This document shows positions 33,411 to 44,900 of a stretch of 47,140 nt of DNA, in pieces; position 1 is the stretch's first letter; every line of letters starts with the position of its first letter. A program made the translations under genes and the position numbers. Under the pieces are notes generated by a model. It saw only the letters and a program-made list of their open reading frames with translations, was not told the DNA's origin and did not search any database. This stretch comes from Cyanobacteria bacterium REEB446 (lineage in GTDB: Bacteria; Cyanobacteriota; Vampirovibrionia; LMEP-6097). The stretch is taken from assembly GCA_018970325.1 (NCBI GenBank), contig JAGWWP010000014.1:1-47140 (forward strand), read 5' to 3'.

Positions 33411-34385
33411 TTAACTCACTTGGCTTAAATAAGACTCTAATTTCGCAGATTTACTAGGCTCTCTAAGCTTCTTCATCGCTTTAAACTCAATCTGCCTAAC
33501 TCTTTCACGAGTAATATTAAATACTTTACCTACCTGCTCAAGAGTGCGTACTTGACCGTCTTCTAGACCATAACGAAGCTTCAGAACCTCAGCTTCGCGT
33601 GGCAGTAAATCTTTCAGTAATTCTTGGATATGCTCTTTAAGCATCTTTTCAGTACTTACCGTATCTGGCTGGCATTTCACATCGTCAGCTATAAAATCAG
33701 ATAGCGTACTATCCTCTTCTTTCCCTAATGGTGTTTCAAGAGATACTGGAACTTTATTTGCGTTCATTATTTCTTTGAGCTTTTTCATAGAAACACCTAA
33801 AGCCCAAGCAAGCTCCATATCGGTAGCTTTACGCTTTAATTTCATCGAAAGCTGCCTAGAGACACGCTTATAACGATTAATAGTCTCTACCATATGTACT
33901 GGAACTCTGATAGTTCTAGATTTATCAGCGAGACTTCTTGTAATACCCTGTCTCACCCACCAAGTCGCATATGTACTGAACTTATAACCTTTTTCATGAT
34001 CGAATTTTTCAGCAGCCCTAATTAAACCTAAATTACCCTCTTGAATTAAATCCAGAAAAGAAAGTCCTCTATTTAGATACTTCTTCGCAATGCTAACCAC
34101 CAATCTTAAATTAGCCTGAACTAATTTACGTTTAGCATCATCACCACTTTTACCACCCTTTAAAATCTCTCTAGCAAGCTGAATCTCTTGCTCTGCGGTA
34201 AGCAGGGAGATTCTACCTATTTCTTTAAGATAGAGCTTTATAGAGTCCTCTGAACCATCAGATTTAGTAGCTTTAATCTCAGCTAACTGAACCTCTACTG
34301 CACCAACCTCTACTTCTTCAGTTAATTCACCATCGAACTGTTTATCCAAAAAATCAATTAGAAAATCATTATCTTCAGCTGCCAT
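33411..34385 (-). CDS. rpoD: primary-type RNA polymerase sigma factor (sigma-70)
   Basis: This 324-residue sigma factor has region 1.2 ([15 protein letters not shown]), region 2 ([31 protein letters not shown]) with intact -10 recognition, region 3, and region 4 ending in the helix-turn-helix [20 protein letters not shown]. Region 1.1 is short and acidic. It is probably the principal sigma or a close group 2 relative. AGGAG lies 12 bases before the ATG. It is followed closely by pyrH. Confidence 0.94.
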   Translation of the reverse strand: MAAEDNDFLIDFLDKQFDGELTEEVEVGAVEVQLAEIKATKSDGSEDSIKLYLKEIGRISLLTAEQEIQLAREILKGGKSGDDAKRKLVQANLRLVVSIAKKYLNRGLSFLDLIQEGNLGLIRAAEKFDHEKGYKFSTYATWWVRQGITRSLADKSRTIRVPVHMVETINRYKRVSRQLSMKLKRKATDMELAWALGVSMKKLKEIMNANKVPVSLETPLGKEEDSTLSDFIADDVKCQPDTVSTEKMLKEHIQELLKDLLPREAEVLKLRYGLEDGQVRTLEQVGKVFNITRERVRQIEFKAMKKLREPSKSAKLESYLSQVS

Positions 34386-34423
34386 ATATAAATTACTTCT
34401 CCTAGATGCACTTCTGTAAATAC

Positions 34424-34478
34424 ACTAGATATGCGATCAGTCTCTATAGTACTACGCTATATCTAGTGAGTGCACTGA
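34424..34478 (-). terminator. hairpin between ahcY and rpoD
   Basis: CACTAGATAT...GCG and CGC...TATATCTAGTG form a stem of about 13 bp with one bulge and a long loop. It lies downstream of ahcY and upstream of rpoD on the minus strand. It may end ahcY transcription; no T tract is seen. Confidence 0.4.
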
Positions 34479-34529
34479 ATAAAAATATATATTATGAACT
34501 GTGAAAAAATACTTAATTTTTTTTAAGGA

Positions 34530-36188
<1,659 letters not shown>

Positions 36189-36195
<7 letters not shown>

Positions 36196-36452
36196 GTCCA
36201 ATCATTTTGATCGAAGTCATTAGAGATTTCTGAAAATTCAGTGATAACACTGTCTAGCTTATCAGTCTTAGCTTTCTTAAAAGCATCATTCCAACCAGCT
36301 CTCAATGATTTAATCGGAGTGATAATGATTTTCCCATCTTCTATGACAAGCTGCATAGTCTTTTCGATTCCACAAGCTTCAATTACTGGCTTAGGTAAAC
36401 GAATACCTTTAGAATTACCTATATCAATTAAATCAAGATTCATTTTCATCAT
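36189..36452 (-). CDS. mazE: MazE-like AbrB-type antitoxin
   Basis: This protein has up to 87 residues. The N-terminal swapped-hairpin DNA-binding domain reads DIGNSKGIRLPKPVIEACGI. The acidic C-terminal tail (EISNDFDQNDWTW) would bind MazF. Three possible ATGs lie at 36452, 36449 and 36443; AAAAGGA just upstream fits the later two better. A minus-strand -10 TACAAT (36479-36474, with TGTG before it) gives a short leader with a ribosome site. The pair probably represses itself. Confidence 0.9.
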
Positions 36453-36600
36453 GTCCTTTTAGCAAGTAATTACATTGTACACACGAATAATTTAAAAATC
36501 AATTAAGACTAGAGAAAATACATCAAATTCCCCATCTTCCTTTTAACTTTTAAAACAAAGAGCCTAGTTTTTAAAGTCAAAATAAGTCAATAAAACCGCT

Positions 36601-37392
36601 ATGGAAAGAGCATTAAATACTGCCGCAACTGGGATGCAAGCCCAGCAGACAAATATAGATATAATTTCAAATAATCTGGCGAATATTAACACCACAGCCT
36701 ACAAAAAAGCTCAAGCTCATTTCAGCACTTTATTTTCACAGGTACTCACAGCACCTGGCGCCGTCTTATCAGACGGCAGAACCAGCCCAAATGGCGTACA
36801 AGTAGGACTAGGAGTAGAACTCAGCTCAACCGATAAATCTTTCGGGATGGGCAGTTTAAACAACACCAATGACCCACTGGATGTCGCGATAGAAGGAGAA
36901 GGTTTCCTTCAAGTAGTCAATCCAGACGGAAATATAGTATACACGAGAGATGGAAATTTACAGATAGACGGCCAAACGGGTGAATTACTTAGCAGCCAAG
37001 GCTATGGTCTCTTCCCAAGTATCAATCTAGGAAACAATGTTCAAGAAGTTAGAATCCAACGTGATGGCACCATCTCAGTCGTAAGAGGTGGCAGTGCAGA
37101 GGAAGAAGTCGTCGGTAATCTAAGAATAGCTAAATTCACAAATAATTCAGGACTCATGGAGTTATCACAAAACCTCTACAAAGAAACAAACGCAAGTGGC
37201 AATCCCCAAGAGGGTAGCCCTGGTGAATCAGGCTTTGGCTCAATTAGGCAAAAGTTCTTAGAATTAAGTAATGTTAAAGTAGTCGAAGAGGTAGTTAACA
37301 TGATTACCGCTCAGAGAGCCTATGAAGCAAACAGTAACGCCATCAAAGCTTCTAGTGAAATGCTTCAGCAAGCAAACAATCTAGTTAATTAA
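36601..37392 (+). CDS. flgG: flagellar distal rod protein FlgG
   Basis: This 263-residue rod protein is of normal FlgG length. The N-terminal rod signature is ALNTAATGMQAQQTNIDIISNN LAN; then come DPLDVAIEGEGFLQV and the C-terminal VEEVVNMITAQRAYEANSNAIK helix. It is exported by the flagellar secretion apparatus and forms the distal rod. flgA follows 28 bases later; flgF is not adjacent. Confidence 0.96.
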   Translation: MERALNTAATGMQAQQTNIDIISNNLANINTTAYKKAQAHFSTLFSQVLTAPGAVLSDGRTSPNGVQVGLGVELSSTDKSFGMGSLNNTNDPLDVAIEGEGFLQVVNPDGNIVYTRDGNLQIDGQTGELLSSQGYGLFPSINLGNNVQEVRIQRDGTISVVRGGSAEEEVVGNLRIAKFTNNSGLMELSQNLYKETNASGNPQEGSPGESGFGSIRQKFLELSNVKVVEEVVNMITAQRAYEANSNAIKASSEMLQQANNLVN

Positions 37393-37420
37393 TAAATTTT
37401 ACGGGCATTTAATAGAGTAG

Positions 37421-38320
37421 ATGCTGCAAAGAAAAAAAAATAATAAAAAGACTAAATGGTTTTATTTTCAAGCTATAAATCTTAGTTTAATTTTTTCTTG
37501 CATTATATTATTCGGGCTCAGCATTAATGCAGAAGAGGCTTCTGTGAATCCCAGTGCAGCAGCCCCTGCTGTTCAAACCATTTCAGAAACAACAACGCCA
37601 GCTACCACAGAAACCACTCCACCACCAACAACAAACCCCGAAACAAAAATTGAGAATAAAACTGTCTCCTTAACAAACAGTGTTAATCAGGACACTTCAC
37701 CATTTTGGTTAAATTTAAGACCCAAAATACTTGAATATTTAAATAAAAATATCAACGCAAATACCTTTAAATATGAATTGGTTGGGCCAACAATGCCAAT
37801 GAAAAAATTTATCGGAAATGTACCAAACGCTGTAATAACCGTATCTGGTTTCAACCCTAATTCTAAAAGTGATATGCAGACCATCATCGCTAAAGCTGCA
37901 AATGGAGAAGTAGTTAGCATACATATCAAACTCGCTAAATATAGAAATATTCTTATCAGTAAAAAAAATCACGAGCCAAATGAAGTACTGTCTATCGCGA
38001 ACTTTCAAGCCGAAAAAAGAACAATCCCTCCACGTGACTATGATCTATACGTAGATCCACCTTTCGGCAGCGTCATCATTAACACTAAATTAGCTACTGG
38101 TAGCCCACTTAAAAGGAATATGCTAGTGCAACAAAAAATAGTTAAAAGTGGCGACTACGTGCGTGTTATCAACGAATCTCGACATCTAAAACTAGAGTTT
38201 CGTTGCCAAGCAGTTACGAGTGGAACTATTGGTAGTATTATCACTGTCAGATGCCCCGATATCAATAAAGCATCAGTGAAGGCTAAGGTAGAGGATTTGG
38301 GCTTGGCAAGGTTATTGTAA
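37421..38320 (+). CDS. flgA: flagellar P-ring assembly chaperone FlgA
   Basis: This 299-residue periplasmic protein has an N-terminal signal segment (about 17-37), a Pro/Thr-rich linker, and a C-terminal SAF/ChapFlgA domain (IPPRDYDLYVDPPFG, ATGSPLKRNMLVQQKIVKSGD, GSIITVRCPDINKASVKAKV). It helps FlgI form the P ring, which implies an outer membrane. flgH and flgI, which normally follow, are not in the window. Confidence 0.9.
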   Translation: MLQRKKNNKKTKWFYFQAINLSLIFSCIILFGLSINAEEASVNPSAAAPAVQTISETTTPATTETTPPPTTNPETKIENKTVSLTNSVNQDTSPFWLNLRPKILEYLNKNINANTFKYELVGPTMPMKKFIGNVPNAVITVSGFNPNSKSDMQTIIAKAANGEVVSIHIKLAKYRNILISKKNHEPNEVLSIANFQAEKRTIPPRDYDLYVDPPFGSVIINTKLATGSPLKRNMLVQQKIVKSGDYVRVINESRHLKLEFRCQAVTSGTIGSIITVRCPDINKASVKAKVEDLGLARLL

Positions 38321-38378
38321 AAACTATTTCCCTTAATAAGCTGTTTATAATTTTAGAATTCTGCTTAATTCGGATTGC

Positions 38379-38384
38379 TATAAT
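38379..38384 (+). promoter_or_regulatory. extended -10 box, leaderless ychF start
   Basis: TATAAT preceded by TTGC lies 8 bases before the ATG at 38393. Transcription should start within a base or two of the start codon. Confidence 0.6.
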
Positions 38385-38392
38385 CTGGTTTG

Positions 38393-39490
38393 ATGTTAAA
38401 AGCGGGTATCGTAGGCTTACCAAATGTAGGCAAATCAACACTATTTAATGCTCTCAGCAACAATGAAACGGCTGAAGCGGCAAATTATCCTTTTTGTACC
38501 ATAGAGCCAAACACCGCTATGGTAATAGTTCCAGACTATAGGCTTAAAGAATTACAGATCTTAGTTAATGGTCAAAGAACAGTTCCAGCGGTTATCGAAT
38601 TTGTTGATATCGCAGGATTAGTTAAAGGAGCTAGTCAGGGAGAAGGGCTTGGAAATAAATTCTTATCAAATATAAAAGAAACTGATCTTATAGTCCATGT
38701 CGTAAGATGCTTTGATGACCCTAATGTTATTCACGTCGCAGGAAAAGTAGACCCAATAGACGATATTAGCCTCATAAATACAGAACTTGCCATTTCAGAT
38801 TTAGATTTAGTCGAAAAATGCAGAGAAAAATATTCAAAAAAACTCAGAACCGGTGAAAAAGAAATAATCGAAATAGATGCAGTATTCGAAAAAATACTCC
38901 CTTTCTTACAGGAGGGACTACCAGCTAAAGCCGCCAATCTCAGTGAAGAAGAGAAGTTTAAAATTAAATCCTATGGCTTGCTCACCTTAAAAAAAGTTAT
39001 ATATGCAGCAAACGTCTCAGAAGCGGATATCGCGAAAGATACTAATGAATACGTGGACAAAGTCCGTAAAATCGCAGAAGAAGAAGCCTGCGGCCTAGTA
39101 ATGATCTGTGCTAATGCCGAGGCACAACTTATTGGACTAGAGGATGAAGAAAAAGATGAATTTTTAAAAGAGCTCGGCGTCAAAGAAATGGGCTTAAAAA
39201 AGCTTATCAAAGAAACATATAGATTACTTGGACTTCAAACTTATTTCACTGCTGGTGAAAAGGAAGTCAGAGCTTGGACTATAGACATCGGGGATAAAGC
39301 TCCTAGGGCAGCAAGTAAAATACATACTGATTTTGAAAGGGGCTTCATTAAAGCAGAAGTCATCTCCTATAATGATTTCATTCAATGCAAAGGCAGAGTT
39401 GCCGCACGTAGTTCAGGAAAAGCTCGCGATGAAGGAAAAGAGTACGTAGTGCAGGACGGGGATGTAATAGAGTTTAAATTCAACGTCTAA
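38393..39490 (+). CDS. ychF: YchF/OLA1-family GTPase/ATPase
   Basis: This ribosome-associated Obg-like P-loop protein has about 365 residues. G1 is GLPNVGKST; it also has NYPFCTIEPN, the DIAGLVKGASQGEGLGNKFL G3 region, and a coiled-coil arm. The C-terminal TGS domain ends KEYVVQDGDVIEFKFNV. I chose ATG 38393, not the TTG one codon upstream. Confidence 0.96.
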   Translation: MLKAGIVGLPNVGKSTLFNALSNNETAEAANYPFCTIEPNTAMVIVPDYRLKELQILVNGQRTVPAVIEFVDIAGLVKGASQGEGLGNKFLSNIKETDLIVHVVRCFDDPNVIHVAGKVDPIDDISLINTELAISDLDLVEKCREKYSKKLRTGEKEIIEIDAVFEKILPFLQEGLPAKAANLSEEEKFKIKSYGLLTLKKVIYAANVSEADIAKDTNEYVDKVRKIAEEEACGLVMICANAEAQLIGLEDEEKDEFLKELGVKEMGLKKLIKETYRLLGLQTYFTAGEKEVRAWTIDIGDKAPRAASKIHTDFERGFIKAEVISYNDFIQCKGRVAARSSGKARDEGKEYVVQDGDVIEFKFNV

Positions 39491-39504
39491 TAAAATGATA
39501 AAAT

Positions 39505-39510
39505 TATAAC
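39505..39510 (+). promoter_or_regulatory. -10 box, leaderless dnaJ start
   Basis: TATAAC is followed by 7 bases and the ATG at 39518. There is no ribosome site in the gap after ychF. Confidence 0.45.
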
Positions 39511-39517
39511 CGTGGTA

Positions 39518-40609
39518 ATGACCGAAGATTTTTACGAGCTTTTAGGTGTTAATAAAACTGCTGACGAAGCAGAACTTAAGTCTGCTTATAAAAAAGCGGC
39601 ACGTAAATTTCACCCAGATAATGCAGAAACTGGTAATGAAGAGCTTTTCAAAAAAGTAGGCGCCGCCTATGAAGTTCTAAAAGACCCTCAGAAAAGACAG
39701 ATTTATGACCAATACGGAGCAGAAGGATTAAAAGGTGCTGGCGGCTTTAGTGGTGCTGGAGCGGAAGGTTTCGGCGGCTTCGAAGATTTAGGCGATATTT
39801 TTTCTAGCTTCTTTGGTGGCGGTTTCAGTGGCGGTGGAGCTAAAGCTCAGAATCGTCCGACTAAAGGACAAGATCATGAAGTTAGCATTCAGATAGACTT
39901 TATGGATGCGATAGAAGATAAAGCTAAAAAAATTAGACTTAATCCTCTTGATCTATGTAAATCATGTAATGGCAAAGGTGCAGAAAATGCAAGCGACATT
40001 AGCACCTGTGGAACCTGTAATGGGACGGGTCAGGTAATGAGCCTTCAGAATACTATATTTGGACAAGTGAGACAAACTAGCACATGTCCAAGCTGCCACG
40101 GCAGTGGGAAATTCATCAAGAACCCTTGCAAATCTTGTAATGGACGTGGTTATAAACGTGAAACAAAAGAAATAGAGGTTACTATTCCTGCTGGAATTAA
40201 TGACGGTACGACCATGAGATTATCTGGACAAGGGGATATTGGTAAAAATGGTGGTCCTCGCGGTGATATTTATTTAGTAGTAAGAGTGCGCTCTCACGAT
40301 AAATTTAAACGCGATGGGGCAGATATTTACTCCACGGTAAAAGTAGGTTTCGCAGAAGCTGCCTTAGGGCATGAACTAGAGATACCGACCATCTATGGCG
40401 AGCAGAAGCTTAAAATCAAGCCTGGTACCCAATCCCATGAAGTCTACACCATAAAAGAAGCAGGGATGCCTGTAATTAATCGTAAAAATCGTAAAGGTGA
40501 TCAATACGTTAACGTAGAAGTCGTCATACCGCACAATCTATCTAAAGAAGAGAAAAAACTTTTAGAGGAATTCCAAAAGCTGCGGCGGGACAAGGATATA
40601 AAAGTCTAA
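39518..40609 (+). CDS. dnaJ: co-chaperone DnaJ
   Basis: This 363-residue Hsp40 stimulates DnaK. It has a J domain with HPD (KFHPDNAET), a Gly/Phe-rich linker (about 75-110), four CxxCxGxG zinc motifs (CKSCNGKG, CGTCNGTG, CPSCHGSG, CKSCNGRG) and a C-terminal substrate domain. It stands apart from dnaK and grpE. ATG 39518 is preferred over GTG 39512 because of the promoter spacing. Confidence 0.97.
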   Translation: MTEDFYELLGVNKTADEAELKSAYKKAARKFHPDNAETGNEELFKKVGAAYEVLKDPQKRQIYDQYGAEGLKGAGGFSGAGAEGFGGFEDLGDIFSSFFGGGFSGGGAKAQNRPTKGQDHEVSIQIDFMDAIEDKAKKIRLNPLDLCKSCNGKGAENASDISTCGTCNGTGQVMSLQNTIFGQVRQTSTCPSCHGSGKFIKNPCKSCNGRGYKRETKEIEVTIPAGINDGTTMRLSGQGDIGKNGGPRGDIYLVVRVRSHDKFKRDGADIYSTVKVGFAEAALGHELEIPTIYGEQKLKIKPGTQSHEVYTIKEAGMPVINRKNRKGDQYVNVEVVIPHNLSKEEKKLLEEFQKLRRDKDIKV

Positions 40610-40627
40610 CTCACTGCAATCCTTTCT

Positions 40628-40705
40628 GTGCCTGTAGTTCAACCGGATAGAATATCGGTCTCCGAAGCCGAAGGATTGGGGGTTCGATTCCCCCCAGGCA
40701 CACCA
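40628..40705 (+). tRNA. tRNA-Arg (anticodon CCG), CCA encoded
   Basis: The acceptor GTGCCTG (40628-40634) pairs with CAGGCAC (40695-40701), followed by discriminator A and an encoded CCA (40703-40705). The anticodon stem TCGGT/GCCGA encloses CT-CCG-AA, giving CCG for codon CGG. The T arm is GGGGG-TTCGATT-CCCCC. Confidence 0.95.
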
Positions 40706-40803
40706 TTTTATTCATCTCATTCACAACAATATCTGGGGGCATCTCCTTAACCAGTCCTTAACAGATATTGCATACATATTAATATCCAATGCCATTTTGG
40801 AAG

Positions 40804-40827
40804 CTTCTCTTTTGAATTAAAGAGAAG
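40804..40827 (+). other. hairpin before the lysozyme gene
   Basis: CTTCTCTTT pairs with AAAGAGAAG around a TGAATT loop, 6 bases before the AAGGA ribosome site of the next gene. It could be a terminator for the tRNA transcript or a translation control element. Confidence 0.35.
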
Positions 40828-40847
40828 AATAGATAAGGAATCATCTT

Positions 40848-41921
40848 TTGAATATACCTTTCGCTGTATCAAACTTAAAAGCTAAATCATTAGGAAATAG
40901 TCCTAGTGAACGTGGCTATAATGGCACAGCTAAATTTAAATTAGATGATTACAGTAAAGACTTTCTCCTTAATGCTAGTGATGCTGGCTTCATTAATAAC
41001 AGTGAGAATGATTTTATTACTAGAGCTTTTAATAGCCATAAATCTGCCAAAAATCCTAGTGAACTAATGGCTAGTTTAGATTCTATGAATATGGATCTGG
41101 TCAGCCTCAGCATCGGTGATATGGAGCCGCAAGTAGATAATCTGGGTTTCTCTATAATGGATTTAAATAAGTTTACGTTCATGGGCGGGGATTTAGCAGC
41201 GGGTGAAACCGATTTACTTGGAATAATACGCCAGCAGCTATTTCAAGCACAGAATATCTTGGAATCAAGTATTAGAAAAGCTCTTGCAGATCCGAGTATA
41301 AATTCTGTAGATAAGCAGAAGCTTGAAAGCTATTTAACTAATATTAAATCTGCACGCGAATGGCAGCCGCAAGCGGTAACAGGCAAAGCCCAAATAGATT
41401 TCAGTGCTTGGGCAAATGATAAAAATTCTTTAAACACTATAGGAAGCAAAACCCTCAGTGAGCAAGGCATTCAAGCTCTTAAAAGAGTAGAAGGATTCTC
41501 TGCACGATCTTACTCAGATTATAGTCAGCACACTAATGGCTATGGCACTAAAGCCAAATATGCAGGAGAGACCATAGACCCACAAACAGCGGAACTAAGA
41601 TTAAAAGATGATCTTAAACATCGTGAGGCTTTTATAAACCGAGTTGCAGAGGCAAGATTAGAAAAAACGGGTAAAGGTTTAAGCCAAGCTCAGTTCGATT
41701 CTTTAACCATGATGGTCTTTAATCTAGGTCTAGGACAGGCACACGAAGTACATCAAGCTGTTATAGATGGTAAAGATGACTTGGTGCCTAAATTAATGAA
41801 TAAATATGTACACGCTGGCGGGAAGGTACTTCCCGGCTTAATTTCACGCAGACAGCAAGAAGCTGGTCTTTATAATTACGGTGCTGAGCAACTAAGCGAA
41901 GCTGAAACGGCAACAAGCTAA
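40848..41921 (+). CDS. GH24 phage-type lysozyme domain protein
   Basis: This 357-residue protein starts at TTG with AAGGA 10 bases upstream. The first 200 residues are unrecognised and have no signal peptide. The C-terminal region is a T4-type lysozyme: VEGFSARSYSDYSQHTNGYGT holds the catalytic Glu (near 214), Asp and Thr; SQAQFDSLTMMVFNLGLG follows. It cleaves peptidoglycan. Possible roles are local wall opening for the flagellar rod, replacing FlgJ, with the N-terminal part as an adaptor, or a phage-derived gene placed next to the tRNA. The repeat follows its stop directly. Confidence 0.85.
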   Translation: MNIPFAVSNLKAKSLGNSPSERGYNGTAKFKLDDYSKDFLLNASDAGFINNSENDFITRAFNSHKSAKNPSELMASLDSMNMDLVSLSIGDMEPQVDNLGFSIMDLNKFTFMGGDLAAGETDLLGIIRQQLFQAQNILESSIRKALADPSINSVDKQKLESYLTNIKSAREWQPQAVTGKAQIDFSAWANDKNSLNTIGSKTLSEQGIQALKRVEGFSARSYSDYSQHTNGYGTKAKYAGETIDPQTAELRLKDDLKHREAFINRVAEARLEKTGKGLSQAQFDSLTMMVFNLGLGQAHEVHQAVIDGKDDLVPKLMNKYVHAGGKVLPGLISRRQQEAGLYNYGAEQLSEAETATS

Positions 41922-41999
41922 AGGCACTGTTACCGAACTTCAATTTCTGCGTTTTCGTCGTCCTCGGCTTTCAACTTGCACGTTCGGCAAGAGGTGCCT
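41922..41999. repeat. dispersed palindromic repeat, full-length reference copy
   Basis: The 78-base element has imperfect inverted ends AGGCACTGTTACCGAAC and GTTCGGCAAGAGGTGCCT. Inside are the core TTCAATTTCTGCG, TTTTCGTCGTCCTCGGC and a CAACTTGCAC segment. It fills exactly the gap between the stops of the convergent lysozyme and surface-protein genes and shares two bases with the TAG stop of the latter. Confidence 0.75.
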
Positions 42000-44900
42000 A
42001 CAGAAACTTCGCTCTGACTCCGCCCGCAGAGACAGCTTGGATTCCAGCTATGGTCTTCGCAGTCTGAGGATTAGTAAATTTAGCGATAGTACCTGCTTTC
42101 TTAAAGAGCTCTAAGCTATTAGCGATTACAGCGGTAGTTCCATCGGTATAAACTATCTCAAAAGATGTATCTGATGGGAACTTCGTTCCAGCTTTCTTGA
42201 GTTTAACGGTTACTATATTATCAGCATTAACAGAAACATTACCTAATGTAGAGACCCCCTTACCAGTAGCGGCTATCGTAACCACATCTAAAGTAGTACT
42301 GAAAGATCTTCCTTCAGATGTTACGGTCAAAGTAAAAGTACTTGCAGTAGTAGGAATGATGGCAGCATATTTACCTGTCGCTATTTTTCTTACAGGTACA
42401 TTATTTACTTTAGCAGTGGCTTCTACATCGGTGAAATTAAATCCATCAGTGGCTGGAGTATTAAATAAAGCGATTACTGTACCTTTATTCGTGATAGTGG
42501 AAGTTAATAAGGTAGGAACAAGGGTATCAAAAAACCCGTCCTCTTTCGTAGGTGCAGTTATCTCCTGCACTTGAGCTACTAAAGGCGTTCTCGTGCTCGT
42601 AGGTAGCTGGGTAAGTGTAAGCTTGGTTCTAGGAGTCGCTCTTAGACTCGCAGTGAAGCTACCATCATCTAACACTGGCACTGTAACACTTTCAGTTCCA
42701 CCGCCCTGTGGATTAATTTGAGCTACGACCTGAATTAATGTACCAGGCTGCAATAGACCAGAGGCTCCAGATACTGTAGTTCTAAGATCACCAGTCGCAT
42801 CAGCGACACCGTTAATAGTAGGTAGATCCGCAGACTCTGCTGTGATTAAAGTAGTAGCGGTTAATAATTTTAAAGCAGCATTATCAGTCACTGAGCTAAT
42901 CGCATTATCTAATTTATCATCGGCGTCAATAACGGTATATTTCGCTAGATCATTAGTAGCGACACTCGCTGGATTATTCCAATTCAATAATGTAATAGGG
43001 TCTGCTAAAGCAGTACCGGCATAAAGATCTGCGATAGCATCACCCACAGTACTAGTACCCGAATCACCAATAGGGATAAAGATATTCTCCGCTGGAGAGG
43101 AAGCTGTAACTTTAGAAACAGCATTCGCGACATTAGAACCCACGACTACATCTTCATCAGCACCACCAGTAGAATCATTCGCCTCAATCCAGCAAACTAT
43201 ATCATCTTCAGCAGGTGCCGTACTTGCCGTCCCAGCTTTAATTTTAAGACCTCTAAGAGTAATAGTAGTAGCGACATCAGCAGCTCTCACCGTAACAGTA
43301 GAAGGTAAGGCTAGCGGTAAAACTATTTCATTAGCACCATTACCGATAGCTAAAGTGCCAGGGTCTATAGATAAATCTGAAACCAATGCTGTAACCCCTG
43401 TTACGCCATCGAAACCAGAAGCAGCAGTCGAAAGAGTAGTCGCACAGTGAAGTTCTATAGATTCAGGTGTAGCTTCAGAGAAAGAAACAGGTCTGCCATC
43501 AGCAGCAGAGCCTAAAGGAATAGCATCAGCGACTTGTTCTGTAATATCTAAATCAGGCAATAAAGTCGCTACTGGAGTAGCATTCACGAATCTTACTGCT
43601 TTAGTTATCGCTCCAAGATTAGTTCTCTGAGCACCATTAGTCGCCTCAAGCACAGATCTAACCTTACTAGTCGCAGTGCCTGTTTTTTGATAAGCAGACG
43701 TCGCTTTATCAGAAAAAGCTACTTTTAAAAATTTAGATACTGTTCCTAGAGAAGCTGTACCGATAGAACTAATTAAAATATCATCGGATGGATCAGCTGT
43801 ACCAAGAGTATCTATAATATCTAACGCTACGCTAGCATCAACTACAGCGTCAGTGACGACGAGTGCGTGTGGCTTAATACCTAAAAATATTTTCTTTTTA
43901 ACAGCTTGAGCCGTGGCTTGATTTGCAGTGCCTAAATTAATATCCACAAATGCCTTACTTACAGCCGTAGCACCGACTAGCCCGATATTCTGTACAGTGG
44001 CGATAGTCGGAGCTACCGTAAACGTATTCGTAGAGAAGATATCGAAAAGATTAGTCGCAGTACTCGTATATTTATTTATATCGATTCCAGTAGGGAAAGT
44101 TACCCTGATTACTTTAGTACCAGCGAGATTCGCTATTTTAGAAAAATCATCAGTATTAGTTTCTTCTAAAGCTATCACTCTGCCTTTCGCCTGAATATGA
44201 GCGATAGGTCCTCTAGCAGCAGCACCAGATAAAGTATTCCCCACTTTACCACCAGTAAATAAAGGTGGCAGAGTAGTGTCCAAAACCGATCCAGATGGAA
44301 TCAAATCCTCAAGAGCGTTTAAAGCGAGTGTCGAACCATCTATAGTAGCTGGATTAATTTCCAGCCTATTTAAAGCTGGATTAGTAGCAGATTTCACCAT
44401 AAGCCTAGCAGCAGTACCGCCAGCTGGAAGGACTCTAGTAGTTAAATTAGAGTTAAATGAAGCTGGAGCCAATACCTCTGCGAGCGTAAGTTTAGTAGCA
44501 GCTAAATTATTACCAGAAACAGTAGCCACTAACTTAAGACCAGCTGCTAAAACCGCAGGGGTAACATTATTGATGACACCCTTAGCCCTTACAGTAAGTA
44601 CATCTCGGAGATTATCATATTTATTTACTAATGGAACTATTCTTAAAACATAATCAGAGCCAGATTTTACTAACTGTGAAGCTAATAAAACGTTATTTTT
44701 AACCTCACTTGGTACGGTAACAAATACAGAAGGTCCTACTTCGTAGGACTCATTAGCGAAATTAGTCGGGCCGAGTAAAGTATCAGCTGCAAGACTCCTA
44801 TCAGCAGCAGCCTCATCCCCATGAACGATGATATAAGATATATCACCAGCTGGGCTAGCACCGCCTTTTAGATTAATATAAAACTCCTTGGCATTCCTAA

